Origin: Tellurirhabdus bombi
Lineage (GTDB): Bacteria; Bacteroidota; Bacteroidia; Cytophagales; Spirosomataceae
NCBI RefSeq assembly: GCF_021484805.1
Contig: NZ_CP090557.1
Coordinates: forward strand, 4,538,001 to 4,602,000
Direction of reading: 5' to 3'
Length of the DNA stretch: 64,000 nucleotides
In this document: in pieces, positions 7,953-18,200 of the stretch
How positions within the stretch are numbered: position 1 is the first letter of the stretch
How the letters are laid out: each line of letters starts with the position of its first letter
Made by a program: the position numbers and the translations under genes
The notes under the pieces: generated by a model
Database searches by the model: none
Told to the model about the DNA's origin: nothing
What the model saw: only the letters and a program-made list of their open reading frames with translations

Positions 7953-9233
7953 ATGATTACAGAAAGTAAAGACGTGGCTTTAGCACATTGTCTGGCTTTG
8001 ATCGAAGAAAAACTAGGTTGGGGCAATAGCTCTGGCTGGTCAAGTCGCGATTTTGAGCTTTTGAGTGAACACATTGCTGAGCAAACCAATGTCACCTTAA
8101 GCGTCACCACGCTCAAACGGGTCTGGGGTAAGGTCAAGTACGAATCGGCACCGACCCAAACAACGCTCGACACACTAGCGCGCTTTAGCGGTTATGACAA
8201 CTGGCGGGCTTTTCGTCAACACCATTTTGCTGCCACGCAACTTCCTCAGCCTACGCCCGAAAACCGCCCGGCTCCGAAAAAGCCTCAACCCTTTCGGAGA
8301 TATGGTCTGGCCGCTTTAGTAATTACGCCCTTGCTACTCATGGGATATTTCTGGAGCAATCATAACCGTCCGCTTCCTTCTGCTCCCATCAAACCCTACC
8401 AGTTTAGCAGTCAGAAGGTCATATCGGAGGGGGTACCTAACTCGGTTATTTTTGATTATGAGGCCACTGCCGCCCCAACCGACTCGGTTTTTATCCAACA
8501 GTCCTGGGACCCCAGCCGCCGCACCCAGGTTGCTAAAGAAGGTCACAAACATACGTCCATGTACTACAAGCCAGGCTTCTTTCAGGCCAAACTTGTTGTT
8601 GGTAATCAGGTTGTTAAAGAACATAATTTGCTAATCACCTCGGCTGGTTGGCTTCCTTTAATTGATGTGCAACCCGTTCCGGTTTATCTCAAGCCTTCCG
8701 ACGTTATCCAGCCGGACAAAATGGGGCTTCCGCTGGAAAAGCTCGCGGCTTATCACGTTGATTTACAGCCTAAAACCCCCTGGGTGTCTTTTTTCAACGT
8801 GCAACAGTTTAAAGGCGTCCGTAGCGATCAGTTTGAGTTTGAATCGGACGTAAAAAATGAATACGCCGAAGGATCAGCCGCCTGCCAACAGACCCGGATT
8901 ACGTTGTTGACCGAAGGCAACGCCATCGTCATTCCGCTCTCGGCCAAGGGCTGCGTTTCGGAACTGGGTTTGATGGCGCTGGACAAAATGGTGTCTGGTA
9001 AAACCACGGACTTATCCGCGTTCGGCGTGGACTTTTCGGATTGGGTAAAAGTTCGTTGCGAGGGTGACGGACAATACCTTCGCTTTTTTGTGAACGATAA
9101 ACTGGCCTACCAACTGTCTTCTGACTCAAAAGCATCGGATCTTGTTGGTCTTGTTTACCACTTCCAAGGCACCGGTTCAGTGCGCAAAATCCGGCTAAAA
9201 TCAGCTGATAGGGTTGTTTACCAAGCTTTCTAA
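7953..9233 (+). CDS. Membrane-tethered HTH-like protein with extracytoplasmic beta-sandwich
   Basis: The ATG at 7953 (MITESKDVALAHC) is used rather than a TTG 15 bases earlier; the product is 426 residues. The N-terminal 90 residues look like a helical DNA-binding region (SSRDFELLSEHI, NVTLSVTTLKRVWGKVKY, TLDTLARFSGYDNWRAFRQ). A proline-rich linker and one membrane helix (about 115-133, YGLAALVITPLLLMGYFW) follow. The remaining 290 residues should lie outside the cytoplasm: an Ig/PKD-like segment, then a concanavalin-like domain ending FFVNDKLAYQLSS...GLVYHFQGTGSVRKI. This would suit a one-component transmembrane regulator. I know no characterised homologue. Confidence 0.65.
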   Translation: MITESKDVALAHCLALIEEKLGWGNSSGWSSRDFELLSEHIAEQTNVTLSVTTLKRVWGKVKYESAPTQTTLDTLARFSGYDNWRAFRQHHFAATQLPQPTPENRPAPKKPQPFRRYGLAALVITPLLLMGYFWSNHNRPLPSAPIKPYQFSSQKVISEGVPNSVIFDYEATAAPTDSVFIQQSWDPSRRTQVAKEGHKHTSMYYKPGFFQAKLVVGNQVVKEHNLLITSAGWLPLIDVQPVPVYLKPSDVIQPDKMGLPLEKLAAYHVDLQPKTPWVSFFNVQQFKGVRSDQFEFESDVKNEYAEGSAACQQTRITLLTEGNAIVIPLSAKGCVSELGLMALDKMVSGKTTDLSAFGVDFSDWVKVRCEGDGQYLRFFVNDKLAYQLSSDSKASDLVGLVYHFQGTGSVRKIRLKSADRVVYQAF

Positions 9234-9240
9234 GCGAGTT

Positions 9241-11100
9241 CTATTTTTTCACAACAATCTTCGGCTTCGGGGCTTTCTGCATGCCCGTACCCAGAAAAAA
9301 GCTCGGGTGCGGTGGTTGGTTATACCCCACGTTCTGCCAGGCAATGCTCAGCCGGTACTGCGGGTCGTGCATGAGTGTAGGCAGGCGATGCGTGGTTGGA
9401 AGAGTAGTTGTGTAAATCCTGAGGTTTTTATTATCGTTGGTCCGAAAAATGACTTCCTCGCGCCAGTCGCCGAACAGATCAGCACTGAGCGTCGGCGTCG
9501 CTTTGGTGCCGTTGTTGGAAGAACACCCTTCGGCGGTCAACAACCGTGTTTCCGTTCCACCGTTGACGTATTTGTCGATGTGGTTTCCGTCCAGTAATTC
9601 GCGGGTCAGGTCGCCATCCCACCAGATCACGAAATTGCACGATTTAGGACTATTTCCAATTCGTTTTCCTTTGGTACTGTAAATGCCTTCCGAACCCGAC
9701 CACCAGAGTTCCGCCCCCGGATTAGACGGATCAATATCTTCGGCTACGCCCCGACCCACATCCTGACCGGGAAAAGAACCCCATAAAACTTCGCCGGTGC
9801 GCGCATCAAACAAAGCCGCTCCGTAGCCTTTCTCATAGCCCGGAACAGGTTCTTCATTTTCGTGAATGCCCCAGGCTTCCAGACCGGGCCGAGTGGGGTC
9901 CAGATCGCTAACGTGCAAGGCGTCTCCGTGCCGCAAACGCGTGGTGTACAAGCCTTTTCCGTTATCATCTACCGTCATGGAGCCGTAAACGATTTCGTCT
10001 TTTCCGTCGCCATCCACGTCCGTCACGGTCAGGTTGTGATTGCCCATACCCGAATAGCCTTCGGCTTCTTTCGCCGAATCAAAAACCCAACGGGAAGTTA
10101 GCTTGCCGCCGCGCCAGTCCCAGGCAGCCAGCACCGTGCGTCCGTAGTAACCCCGGCACATCACCACACTCGGCAGCTTTCCGTCCAGGTAAGCCACGCA
10201 AGCCAGAAATCGATCCACTCGGTTGCCGTTGTTGTCTGTTCCACCGTTGCCGCCAATGCCGCCCCAACCGTCGGTTGGATAGCGCGATGGCATGTAATCG
10301 GTCGTGGCCAGTTCAGCCCCGGTTTTGCCGTCGAAAATGGTGAAGAATTCCGGGCCATCGAGAATTTTACCGAGCGTTTGATCCTGCGTACTGCGCCAGT
10401 CTTTGGTCGAATCACCAATCACTTTCCCGCGACCATCTACGGTTCCGTCGGCGGTTTTACAGGCTATTTCGGCCCGCCCGTCGCCATCCAGATCGTACAC
10501 CATAAACTGCGTATAGTGCGCTCCCTCCCGGATGTTTTTGCCCAGATTGATACGCCAAAGTAACGTACCGTCCAGTTTGTAGGCTTCTAGAACGGGTGGA
10601 TCGGTCAAGCCTTTAGCGCCCGTATCGCGGCTTCGGCCGGTCTGATGCAGAACAATTTCGTATTCGCCATCGCCGTCTAAATCTCCTACCGAAGCGTCAT
10701 TAGGCGTGTAACCAGTTGGCGTTTGGAGTGGGATATTCAGATAAGGCTGACGGATGGCCGCAAATGATTCACTTGCCCCCTGCTCTTTCCCGTTTAGGAT
10801 CGGACGAACGAAATACGCATTTGTTTGGCTCGTATCTACCGCCTGGTCCACGTAATTGGTACTCCCAGTAAGGGGAATTTTATTGAGCTTAACCGCTTTT
10901 TTACTTCCTGTGGTACGGTACACATTGAAGGCGATGTTATCGGGATCGGTACCCAGCAGCCGCCAGCCGACGTATACGTGCCCCTCCTGCTGTATGGCTA
11001 CCATACCCCGGTTCAGGGCTTCCATCAGGCGTTGGGCCATCAATTCACCGGAAAAGACCAGCAGCCCCGCCGCTAGGAACAGTCGTTTCATTGCATTCAT
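9241..11100 (-). CDS. Rhamnogalacturonan lyase, polysaccharide lyase family 11
   Basis: The 619-residue secreted enzyme starts MNAMKRLFLAAGLLVFSGELMAQ. It has the PL11 N-terminal domain (RGMVAIQQEGHVYVGWRLLGTD, FNVYR) and then the eight-bladed propeller with calcium-binding DLDGDGEYEI, DLDGDGRAEI and DVDGDGKDEI repeats. Conserved segments such as REGAHYTQFMVYD, AEIACKTADGT and FGDWREEVIFR are present. PL11 enzymes cleave rhamnogalacturonan I by beta-elimination. It ends at KPKIVVKK with no type IX sorting domain, unlike its paralogue at 18664-21084. It lies 23 bp after the GH28 gene and is probably in its operon. Confidence 0.93.
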   Translation of the reverse strand: MNAMKRLFLAAGLLVFSGELMAQRLMEALNRGMVAIQQEGHVYVGWRLLGTDPDNIAFNVYRTTGSKKAVKLNKIPLTGSTNYVDQAVDTSQTNAYFVRPILNGKEQGASESFAAIRQPYLNIPLQTPTGYTPNDASVGDLDGDGEYEIVLHQTGRSRDTGAKGLTDPPVLEAYKLDGTLLWRINLGKNIREGAHYTQFMVYDLDGDGRAEIACKTADGTVDGRGKVIGDSTKDWRSTQDQTLGKILDGPEFFTIFDGKTGAELATTDYMPSRYPTDGWGGIGGNGGTDNNGNRVDRFLACVAYLDGKLPSVVMCRGYYGRTVLAAWDWRGGKLTSRWVFDSAKEAEGYSGMGNHNLTVTDVDGDGKDEIVYGSMTVDDNGKGLYTTRLRHGDALHVSDLDPTRPGLEAWGIHENEEPVPGYEKGYGAALFDARTGEVLWGSFPGQDVGRGVAEDIDPSNPGAELWWSGSEGIYSTKGKRIGNSPKSCNFVIWWDGDLTRELLDGNHIDKYVNGGTETRLLTAEGCSSNNGTKATPTLSADLFGDWREEVIFRTNDNKNLRIYTTTLPTTHRLPTLMHDPQYRLSIAWQNVGYNQPPHPSFFLGTGMQKAPKPKIVVKK

Positions 11101-11123
11101 TTGAGCTTAGGATAGGGATGGAA

Positions 11124-12524
11124 TTACAGGCTTATTCCGCTGCTGTTTTTTACGGTCAGCGGCTGATTATCTCTGGCTTTGATAGCCATATTCTGAAGCG
11201 TCCAGTTCTGGCCAAAATCGATTTGTCCTGCTTTATCAGTAGTGATGGTTACGTCTTCGAAGCGGAAATTTTCCAGCAACGACTCTTTCAGCCCTTCGGC
11301 CAGAATAGCCCGTTTGGCATCCGTCACGGTCAATCGTTTGATGGATACGTTTCGGAAGTGCGGGATTCCGCGTTCGGCCGGTTCTACTTTTGCCAGCATG
11401 GTTTTCCAGTGCGCAGGCAAGGTAGCTTCCGTGTAACCTTCGGGCAGGGTCGAATAGCTGTAGCTCGGATTCCAGTTCATGGTCACTTCAACGGCGGTTC
11501 CGACGCCATCCATCTGAATATCTTCCAGGTGAATGTCTTCTACGGTGCCGCCCCGCGTTGTTGCCGACTTCAGGCGAATGCCAACCTTGGTTCCTTTGGC
11601 TTTCAAATTACGGGCCAGCACATGCCGAATGCCGCCCGACGTTTCGCTGCCAAACGTGATCAAGCCGCCGCCCGCTCCCGAAACGCAATCCCGAATTACA
11701 ATGTATTCCGCCGGACGATTGACCCGCAGGCCATCCCAATCACGACCGGATTTCAGGCAGAAATTATCGTCGTTGCAATCAATGTCGCAGTTTTGAACCA
11801 GAATGTAGGAAGAAGAATCAATGTCAATGCCATCGGTACTGGGGCCGTGACCACCAATGTTGTTTCTGATCACCAGTCCGTCGGCGGTAACGTGCTTTGA
11901 ATACAGGATATGCACCGTCCAGAAACCGGCTTCCTGCAACGTAATGCCTTTGAGTGTGATATTGACTGAATTGGCAACCAGCAGCGTGCGCGGGCGTTTG
12001 GCGTCGTAATCGACAATCCAGCGCAGCCCTTTTTTCTCGTAGTCTTTCCGCAGTGACCAGTAGCTATCCCAGAACGGTTTGCCCTGCGCATTGACGGTGC
12101 CCTCACCGGTTATCGCCACGTTCTCCTGATCCAGAATGTTGATGAGCGCGGCAGGCCATTTCATTTCGATACCGGCCACCCGCGTATCAATTTCGGGGTA
12201 ATCGGCCAGGGTCTGGCTTCCCAGCAACACAACGCCTTTGTCCAGGTGCAGCGTAACGCCTTTTTTCAGAAACAGGGAGCCAGTCAGGTAACGCCCCGGC
12301 TTAAATGTAATAAGGCCGCCTCCTTTAGCAGCTGCGGCATCGATGGCTTTCTGAATGGCTTTGGTATTCAGGGCTTTGCCATCCCCTACCGCCCCATAAG
12401 TAGCGGTTAAGTAAACTGTTTTTTTCGTTGGTATGGTTCGCGCGCCTACCTGTTTTACCCAAGCTGGATCAGGAGCGTTGACGAGGTTTAGCCAGAAAGA
12501 TATAATCGAAAGGAAGAGAAGCAT
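11124..12524 (-). CDS. Glycoside hydrolase family 28 (polygalacturonase-like)
   Basis: The 466 residues have a short hydrophobic N-terminus (MLLFLSIISFWLNLVNA) and a right-handed beta-helix. It opens with the typical TYGAVGDGKALNTKAIQKAIDAAAAKGGG and LTGSLFLKKGVTLHLDKG. Catalytic-site segments of the family are visible: STDGIDIDSS, the paired Asp in CNDDNFCLKSG and RLKS in GIRLKSATTRGG. It probably hydrolyses galacturonic-acid linkages in pectin oligosaccharides. The first gene of a two-gene unit with the PL11 lyase, it has its own copy of the regulon operator upstream. Confidence 0.92.
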   Translation of the reverse strand: MLLFLSIISFWLNLVNAPDPAWVKQVGARTIPTKKTVYLTATYGAVGDGKALNTKAIQKAIDAAAAKGGGLITFKPGRYLTGSLFLKKGVTLHLDKGVVLLGSQTLADYPEIDTRVAGIEMKWPAALINILDQENVAITGEGTVNAQGKPFWDSYWSLRKDYEKKGLRWIVDYDAKRPRTLLVANSVNITLKGITLQEAGFWTVHILYSKHVTADGLVIRNNIGGHGPSTDGIDIDSSSYILVQNCDIDCNDDNFCLKSGRDWDGLRVNRPAEYIVIRDCVSGAGGGLITFGSETSGGIRHVLARNLKAKGTKVGIRLKSATTRGGTVEDIHLEDIQMDGVGTAVEVTMNWNPSYSYSTLPEGYTEATLPAHWKTMLAKVEPAERGIPHFRNVSIKRLTVTDAKRAILAEGLKESLLENFRFEDVTITTDKAGQIDFGQNWTLQNMAIKARDNQPLTVKNSSGISL

Positions 12525-12599
12525 GCTTCGAAAAGGTCAAAAAGTTATCAAAACCACAACAACGGTTAGTAACCGCAAGATGCTGGTTTGTCTTTGCCG

Positions 12600-12619
12600 C
12601 TCTATCATGCACTCTCCTG
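12600..12619 (-). promoter_or_regulatory. Weaker copy of the tandem operator before GH28
   Basis: On the minus strand the half-sites read CAGGAGAGTG and CATGATAGAG (12619-12600), 76-95 nt before the GH28 start at 12524. The first half-site fits the shared motif well, the second poorly. The octamer 17 nt further on, CATCTTGC, is a poor -7 box. Confidence 0.4.
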
Positions 12620-12641
12620 ACTTCCCGGAATTTTCTACGCC

Positions 12642-13085
12642 CTACTGGGCCAGTTTCACCGCCTGACGCGCCAGCAGCTTCCAGTCTCCTTTTTGTTTTA
12701 CCCAAACGAGCAATACGGCCAGCTTTACTTTCCCGGCGACACCTTTATCGTTGGTTTCGGCCGATAGTGTATGGCGCACCGTGGCCGTATTGTCCACAAC
12801 CGTGATGGTTTGATCCGTGAGGGTTATGGCTTTAAAATCAGAATTTCCGCTCAGGAAGGCCTCCATAAAGGCGGCTTTCTCCTCAATTTTCCCGCTCGAG
12901 TGACCGTAGCTCAGCTTATCGGAAGCGATGGCGTCCAGTGCTTTTTTGTCGGGATCAATCATGGCTTTACGGAGTTTTTCCACGGCCTGCGCCACCGCAT
13001 CTGTCTCGTCTTTTTTAGGCCCGACAGCCGACATAAGGGTTACCGTAGCAAGCAGTGTAAAAACTAGGCACTTTAGCATTTTCAT
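12642..13085 (-). CDS. Secreted SnoaL/NTF2-like (DUF4440-type) protein
   Basis: The 147 residues comprise a signal peptide (MKMLKCLVFTLLATVTLMSAVG) and a single NTF2-like cone fold: AVAQAVEKLRKAMIDPDKKALDAI, the LSYGHSSGKIEEKAAFMEAF stretch and a final VWVKQKGDWKLLARQAVKL. This fold occurs in enzymes and ligand-binding proteins of many kinds; the substrate is unknown. It sits between GH28 and susD on the same strand, so it may be expressed with the pectin genes. Confidence 0.8.
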   Translation of the reverse strand: MKMLKCLVFTLLATVTLMSAVGPKKDETDAVAQAVEKLRKAMIDPDKKALDAIASDKLSYGHSSGKIEEKAAFMEAFLSGNSDFKAITLTDQTITVVDNTATVRHTLSAETNDKGVAGKVKLAVLLVWVKQKGDWKLLARQAVKLAQ

Positions 13086-13221
13086 AGCAAAGTAGGTTTG
13101 AGGTTACTGAATTTCTGGTTTTTGCAAAGATGAACAACGAGGGGAGAAATAATGCTTTTTCAGCCTAAATTTTAGAAAATTGATCTTTTCCTGCTCCCTT
13201 TTCACGCCGATAGTCCCCAAC

Positions 13222-13259
13222 AAAAAAACAGAGAGCAACTTGTGAAAAGTGCTCTCTGT
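13222..13259 (-). terminator. Intrinsic terminator after susD
   Basis: Arms ACAGAGAGCA (13228-13237) and TGCTCTCTGT (13250-13259) form a 10-bp stem, followed on the minus strand by a run of seven T. It lies just after the susD stop at 13279. Confidence 0.85.
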
Positions 13260-13278
13260 GTATGGTTCCTGCTACGGA

Positions 13279-15189
13279 TTAATAACCCGGATTCTGCTGG
13301 GCCTGCCGTTCTGTAGAAGTCAGCGGGCGTCCCTGGGTAAAGATACGCTCCAGGTGCGCTTGCGGGATCGGACGCAGCTTGTGGAAAGGCTGAATGTTGA
13401 CGGCCTCCTTGTTGAAAAGCTTAGTACGTTCTACAAGTGTTTCAGTCCGTGCCAGGTCTTCCCAGCGGTGAAGTTCACCCATCAATTCACGCGTGCGCTC
13501 GTTGAGAATAAAATGGATGAAGCGTTGGGCCGCGCTGGTAGCCGATGCCGGATACATCTCCGCCGGATCGTTCGTGTTGAATTTTGCTTCCGTCACCCGA
13601 ACAGCTTCGTAGGTGCTGCTTACATCATTTCTACTGCCTCCTTCTGTTTGCCAGAACTGGGGGGCTTTCGTTTCACCCGCTTTATAAGCAGCTCTTTCGC
13701 GGAGTTTATTGATGTATGTCAAAGCCTTGCCGTAATCCCCTTTCCGGCCATACGCTTCGGCAGCGATCAGGTAAGTTTCTCCCAACCGAGCAATGATGCC
13801 ATCGCGGGTTCCCTGCTGCTGCGCCACTGTCGTCCGGTTCGGATCGATGTACTTCAGCAAACTTGGGAATTTTCCACCGCCCGCTGCGACGAAACCATCA
13901 ACCAATGTACCATTAGCTCTGCGGTAGTAGCGAGCGTAGGTTTTGTACCGGTTTCTAGTCAGATCTCTCTCGGTCAGTGTCGTTTCTCGCGAATTTACAA
14001 TGACGTGTAGTGCCGTATCGCCCAACGCAAATTTGGCTTGACCTACTAAGTTCGGGCTTGGTGCATCAGTGGCGGTCCATTTCGGAATGCTGGCCGCGTT
14101 ATTCGCCAGATAAGACACTTTCATGCTCTTGTAAAAACGGGAATCATTTTTACGGTCATAAATATCCATGGCATAATCCGACGGACGCAAACGACGGAAC
14201 GGACGGCCATTGACAATATCCCGCGTGAGGCCCGGCTCGTTCAAATCATACGACATGAGGAAGTACATGTGCATCTGATTACCAAAACGGCCCGCCAACG
14301 TCAGGTTGGTGTTGAACTGAGTTGAGAAGATGATTTCCTTGCTCCGTTCTGCCGCAGCGATGGCGTTGGTTACGTTCCCGGCAGCGATGTTTCGGTAGTC
14401 CCATAGCGTACCGAAATCGTTTTCCAAGGCATAAACGTTTGAATTAATGACTGCATCGGCGTAGAATGCCGCACTGTCAATGTCGGTCGATTTCTGCCCA
14501 CGCACGTCCGTAACCGCACTACCGCGAGTCAGGTATACGTCTGCCAGAATATGCTGCGCAGCGCCCCGGGTAGCCCGGCCAAATTCTCCCTGCGTAGCGG
14601 GCAAATTAGCCACGGCAAAGCGCAGGTCTGCGATAATCTGGTTGTATACGTCTGGTACTGAAGCCCGGGTAAATTCCAGCTGCACCCCTTCAGAAGGAGC
14701 GGTTACCAGCGGAATAGCGCCAAATTGCTGCACCAACATAAAATAATAATACGCTCTGAGAAAATGCGCTTCGCCGAGCCGCTGGTTGCGGGCGGCGGCG
14801 GTCACCAGTGTTCGAACAGGAGTTACGACAGGAACGCGCTGAATAGCAATATTACAACGGTTGATTCCTTCGTAATTAGCCGACCAGACATCGTGGAAAT
14901 ACCCTTCCGAAGCATTCAGGCGGTTGTCATAAACGTTGAAATAGTTGAAATTCAACTGATCGCCCTGCACAAATTCATCCACGCCGAAATTAAACAGGGC
15001 GTAGCCGTGCTCGTAGCCAAACTTATGACGACTTGTTTCGTAACAGGCTTTCAACAAATCCTCCACACCCTGTTCCGTGTCGTAGTATTGATAGGTAAGC
15101 GTCGATACCAATTCTTCTTCCAGGTAATCTTTGCAGGAGGTAGTGCACAGACCTGTCAGAATCGCCAGTGTTGTGATTATCTTTTTCAT
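13279..15189 (-). CDS. SusD/RagB-family outer-membrane nutrient-binding lipoprotein
   Basis: The 636 residues begin with a lipoprotein signal (MKKIITTLAILTGLCTTSCKD, Cys19). SusD features include the early LKACYETSRHKFG region, HFLRAYYYFMLVQQFGAIPLV, RATRGAAQHILADVYL and the C-terminal LRERAAY, ERTRELMGELHRWEDLART and RPIPQAHLER. It binds glycan on the cell surface and works with the SusC channel encoded 23 bp upstream. The surrounding lyases suggest rhamnogalacturonan fragments as the ligand. Confidence 0.95.
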   Translation of the reverse strand: MKKIITTLAILTGLCTTSCKDYLEEELVSTLTYQYYDTEQGVEDLLKACYETSRHKFGYEHGYALFNFGVDEFVQGDQLNFNYFNVYDNRLNASEGYFHDVWSANYEGINRCNIAIQRVPVVTPVRTLVTAAARNQRLGEAHFLRAYYYFMLVQQFGAIPLVTAPSEGVQLEFTRASVPDVYNQIIADLRFAVANLPATQGEFGRATRGAAQHILADVYLTRGSAVTDVRGQKSTDIDSAAFYADAVINSNVYALENDFGTLWDYRNIAAGNVTNAIAAAERSKEIIFSTQFNTNLTLAGRFGNQMHMYFLMSYDLNEPGLTRDIVNGRPFRRLRPSDYAMDIYDRKNDSRFYKSMKVSYLANNAASIPKWTATDAPSPNLVGQAKFALGDTALHVIVNSRETTLTERDLTRNRYKTYARYYRRANGTLVDGFVAAGGGKFPSLLKYIDPNRTTVAQQQGTRDGIIARLGETYLIAAEAYGRKGDYGKALTYINKLRERAAYKAGETKAPQFWQTEGGSRNDVSSTYEAVRVTEAKFNTNDPAEMYPASATSAAQRFIHFILNERTRELMGELHRWEDLARTETLVERTKLFNKEAVNIQPFHKLRPIPQAHLERIFTQGRPLTSTERQAQQNPGY

Positions 15190-15212
15190 AATAATTGTCT
15201 CAATCTCAATAA

Positions 15213-18200
15213 TTAGAAGCCAAAGCGTAAGCCCAAAACAATACTCCGTGTACTGAGGTCACCGCCTTCAGGATCAAGCGCCTTGAAGTTGGTGAACAGG
15301 AATGGATTGACCGCGTTAACGTATACATTCATGTTGTTGATTCGGTACCGGCCCAGGATGTCGCGTGGAACGCTGTAGCTCAGTGAAATGCTACGTACCC
15401 GGACAAACGAAGTACTTGGATACGTCATCGACGTGGCAAATTCCTGGATGTCAAAGTTTTTGTTGGGACGTGGGAATTCGTTGCTCGGGTTCGTCGGGGT
15501 CCAGTAATTGACCTTCATGAATGGATAACGACCAGAAAGTCCGGGGCGATAGGCATTGCTTTGCATAAGCTGGCCGATCCGGGCAAATACCAGGAATGAA
15601 AATTCGAAGCCTTTGTAAGAGAAAGTGTTCGTTAAGCTCCCTGACCATTTAGGCACCGTAGAGCCCAGAATTGTCATGTCGTTCAGGTTAATCAGCGAGT
15701 CTCCATTCATGTCCCGAACCTTGATTTTGCCGGGTGCAAACGTGGAGTTAGGGGCTTTCGCCTTGTACAGGGCGATCAACGCCTGATCCGCTTCGTTATT
15801 CTGGAAGATGCCATCAAACTGGTAATCGTAGAACACATTGATAGGCTGACCGATAAACCAGCGGTTCCCCACCAGGTCATTCTTGCCGCTCGACAATTCC
15901 ACGATTTGTTCTTTGTTGGTCATGAATACCCAGTCTGTTTTCCACTGGAAGCCACCGGGCCGCTCAATATTCACGGTCGAAAGCGTTAGCTCGATACCGC
16001 TGTTTCGCGTCGCTCCAATGTTGGTCAGGATTGAGCTAAAACCAGAAGCCGTCGGGATTTGGCGCGACATGATCAGGTCGCGGGTATTGGCCTGGTACGC
16101 ATCGATGCTACCGGAAATGCGATTATTGAGTATTCCAAAATCAATCCCGGCGTTAATGCTGTTGGTGCGTTCCCATTTCAGATTAGGATTTGGAAGGCCG
16201 TCCGTAGCGGGGGCATATCCATAGGCCGGTGTGTCGCCCCAGATGTAAGCGGTCCGGTTCAGGAAGCCACCCGTTTGGTAGGCGTTAATCGCCGAGTTAC
16301 CAGTCGATCCGTAGCCTACCCGCACTTTCAATTCATTGATGGCACTGATGTTTTTCAGGAAGCTTTCCTCCTGCAATTTCCAGGCAAAAGCAAACGAGGG
16401 AAACAAATCCCATTTGTTGCCTTCAGCCAGTACGGAAGCTCCATCGTAGCGAGCTGTTGCCGTGAACAGGTATTTGTTCAGGAGGGTATAATTAACCCGT
16501 CCCATCCACGACATCAGTTTGGTGAGCGAATAACCCGTGCTGTATCCGTCCGGGTTGGCATTATACGTTGATCCAACGTTGTAGAATTTCTGGCTGTCGT
16601 ACGGTAAGTTGGAAACCGTAATATCCGATCCTTCGTAGCGGTTGCTGGAAATGCTGTGCAGCAAGGTCAAGCCAATGCTGTGCTTAGCCCCAAAACTTTT
16701 GTCGTAATAAAGCAGGTTTTCAAGCGTGTAAGCAAGGCGTTGTTCCTGCTGGTACCGCGCATACGACGTACCACCCTGGCGGAAGGATGAGCGACCTGCC
16801 TGGAAATTTCCAGTTCGGTTGCTACGCAAGTCAGGACCAAAATTCAGGCGATACCGTAGGCCTTTGATGGGTTGTGCTTCCAGGTAAAAACTTCCGAAGA
16901 AACGAGTGGCGCGTCTTTCGCTGGTAACCAGACCGGGGTCCAGAATCGGGTTAATGATACCAATATCTCCACCGGGCAAGAAAATATAGTTACCCGTTGT
17001 GTCATAAGGAATGGCGAAAGGTAACTGCCCCAGCGCCTTGGAATACATATCAACTCCCAGATTCTGTACGGAATAAGTCAGGTTAGTAGAAGCGCCCACG
17101 CTAACGTAATTGTTGATTTTGTAATCCAGGTTCAGGCGGGCATTGTACCGGTTGAAATCCTGACTTTCCTGAATCCCTTTTTGAGAGAAATAACCTCCCG
17201 AAAACAAAGCCCGTAGTTTTTCGCTTCCACCGCTAACGCTCAGCTGGTGGCTTTGCGTAATGCCGGTGCGAAGCGCAATGTCAGCCCAATCAGTATTGCG
17301 CACGTTGGCAGCGTTGTAGATCGGAACTTGATCGACGCCGTACAGAGCTTTCTCCTCAGCCGTTGTAGGGCGGTATTTAGGAATACGCTGGGCATAATTA
17401 TCCCACTCGTAGCCCATATCAATTGACTGAAGTCCAAAAGGATCAGCACCGAAAAGCGTTCTATCGTCAACGGGGTTGGGATAGAGCGTACTGTAGGCAT
17501 TAACGGCCCGGTACCCTTCCCGACGCACCTCGGCCAGTTCCGACGCGTTAAAGTTTTCGAGTTTGGTTAGTGGTCCTTCAAAACCAACGTATCCGTCGTA
17601 GTTAAAATTAACGGAGCCCGCTTTACCGCGTTTGGTTGTTACCAGAATAACGCCGTTGGCACCCCGTGAACCATAGATAGCCGCTGCCGAGGCATCTTTC
17701 AGCACCTCAACCGATTCAACATCGAGTGGGTTGAAATCGGCAATGCTCGTTCCCGGACCGGCTGGAATTCCATCGACTACATACAGAGGATCGTTGGATG
17801 CCTGCAAAGACCGGTTTCCGCGAATCCGAATGGTTGGGTTGTCACCCGGCCGGAAGCTGCTGGTCGCTACATCGACCCCAGCGGCGCGGCCCTGTAGTGC
17901 CTGGCTCAAGCTCTGCACCGGCACCTGTTCTATTTGCTTTGAACTTACTGAAGCCAATGAACCCGTTACATCGCTTCTTTTGACGGCACCATATCCAACC
18001 ACCACAACTTCGTTCAGCGATTTGGTATCGGTTTCTAGTTGCACATCCAATGCCGAACGGTTATTAACCGGTAATTCCTGCGTTGTATAACCGATGAACG
18101 AAAAAACCAGCGTTCCATTCCCGTCTGGAATACTGATTCGATAACGTCCGTTGACGTCGCTTGTCGTACCGGTTGTTGTGCCTTTCAAGACGATACTTAC

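Noticed and set aside
11091-11900. Long open frame on the plus strand opposite GH28
   Set aside because: It is antisense to a well-supported GH28 gene, has no domain, and its composition follows from the codon use of the real gene.
13249-14010. Long open frame on the plus strand opposite susD
   Set aside because: Antisense shadow of the susD gene, without a recognisable family or promoter.
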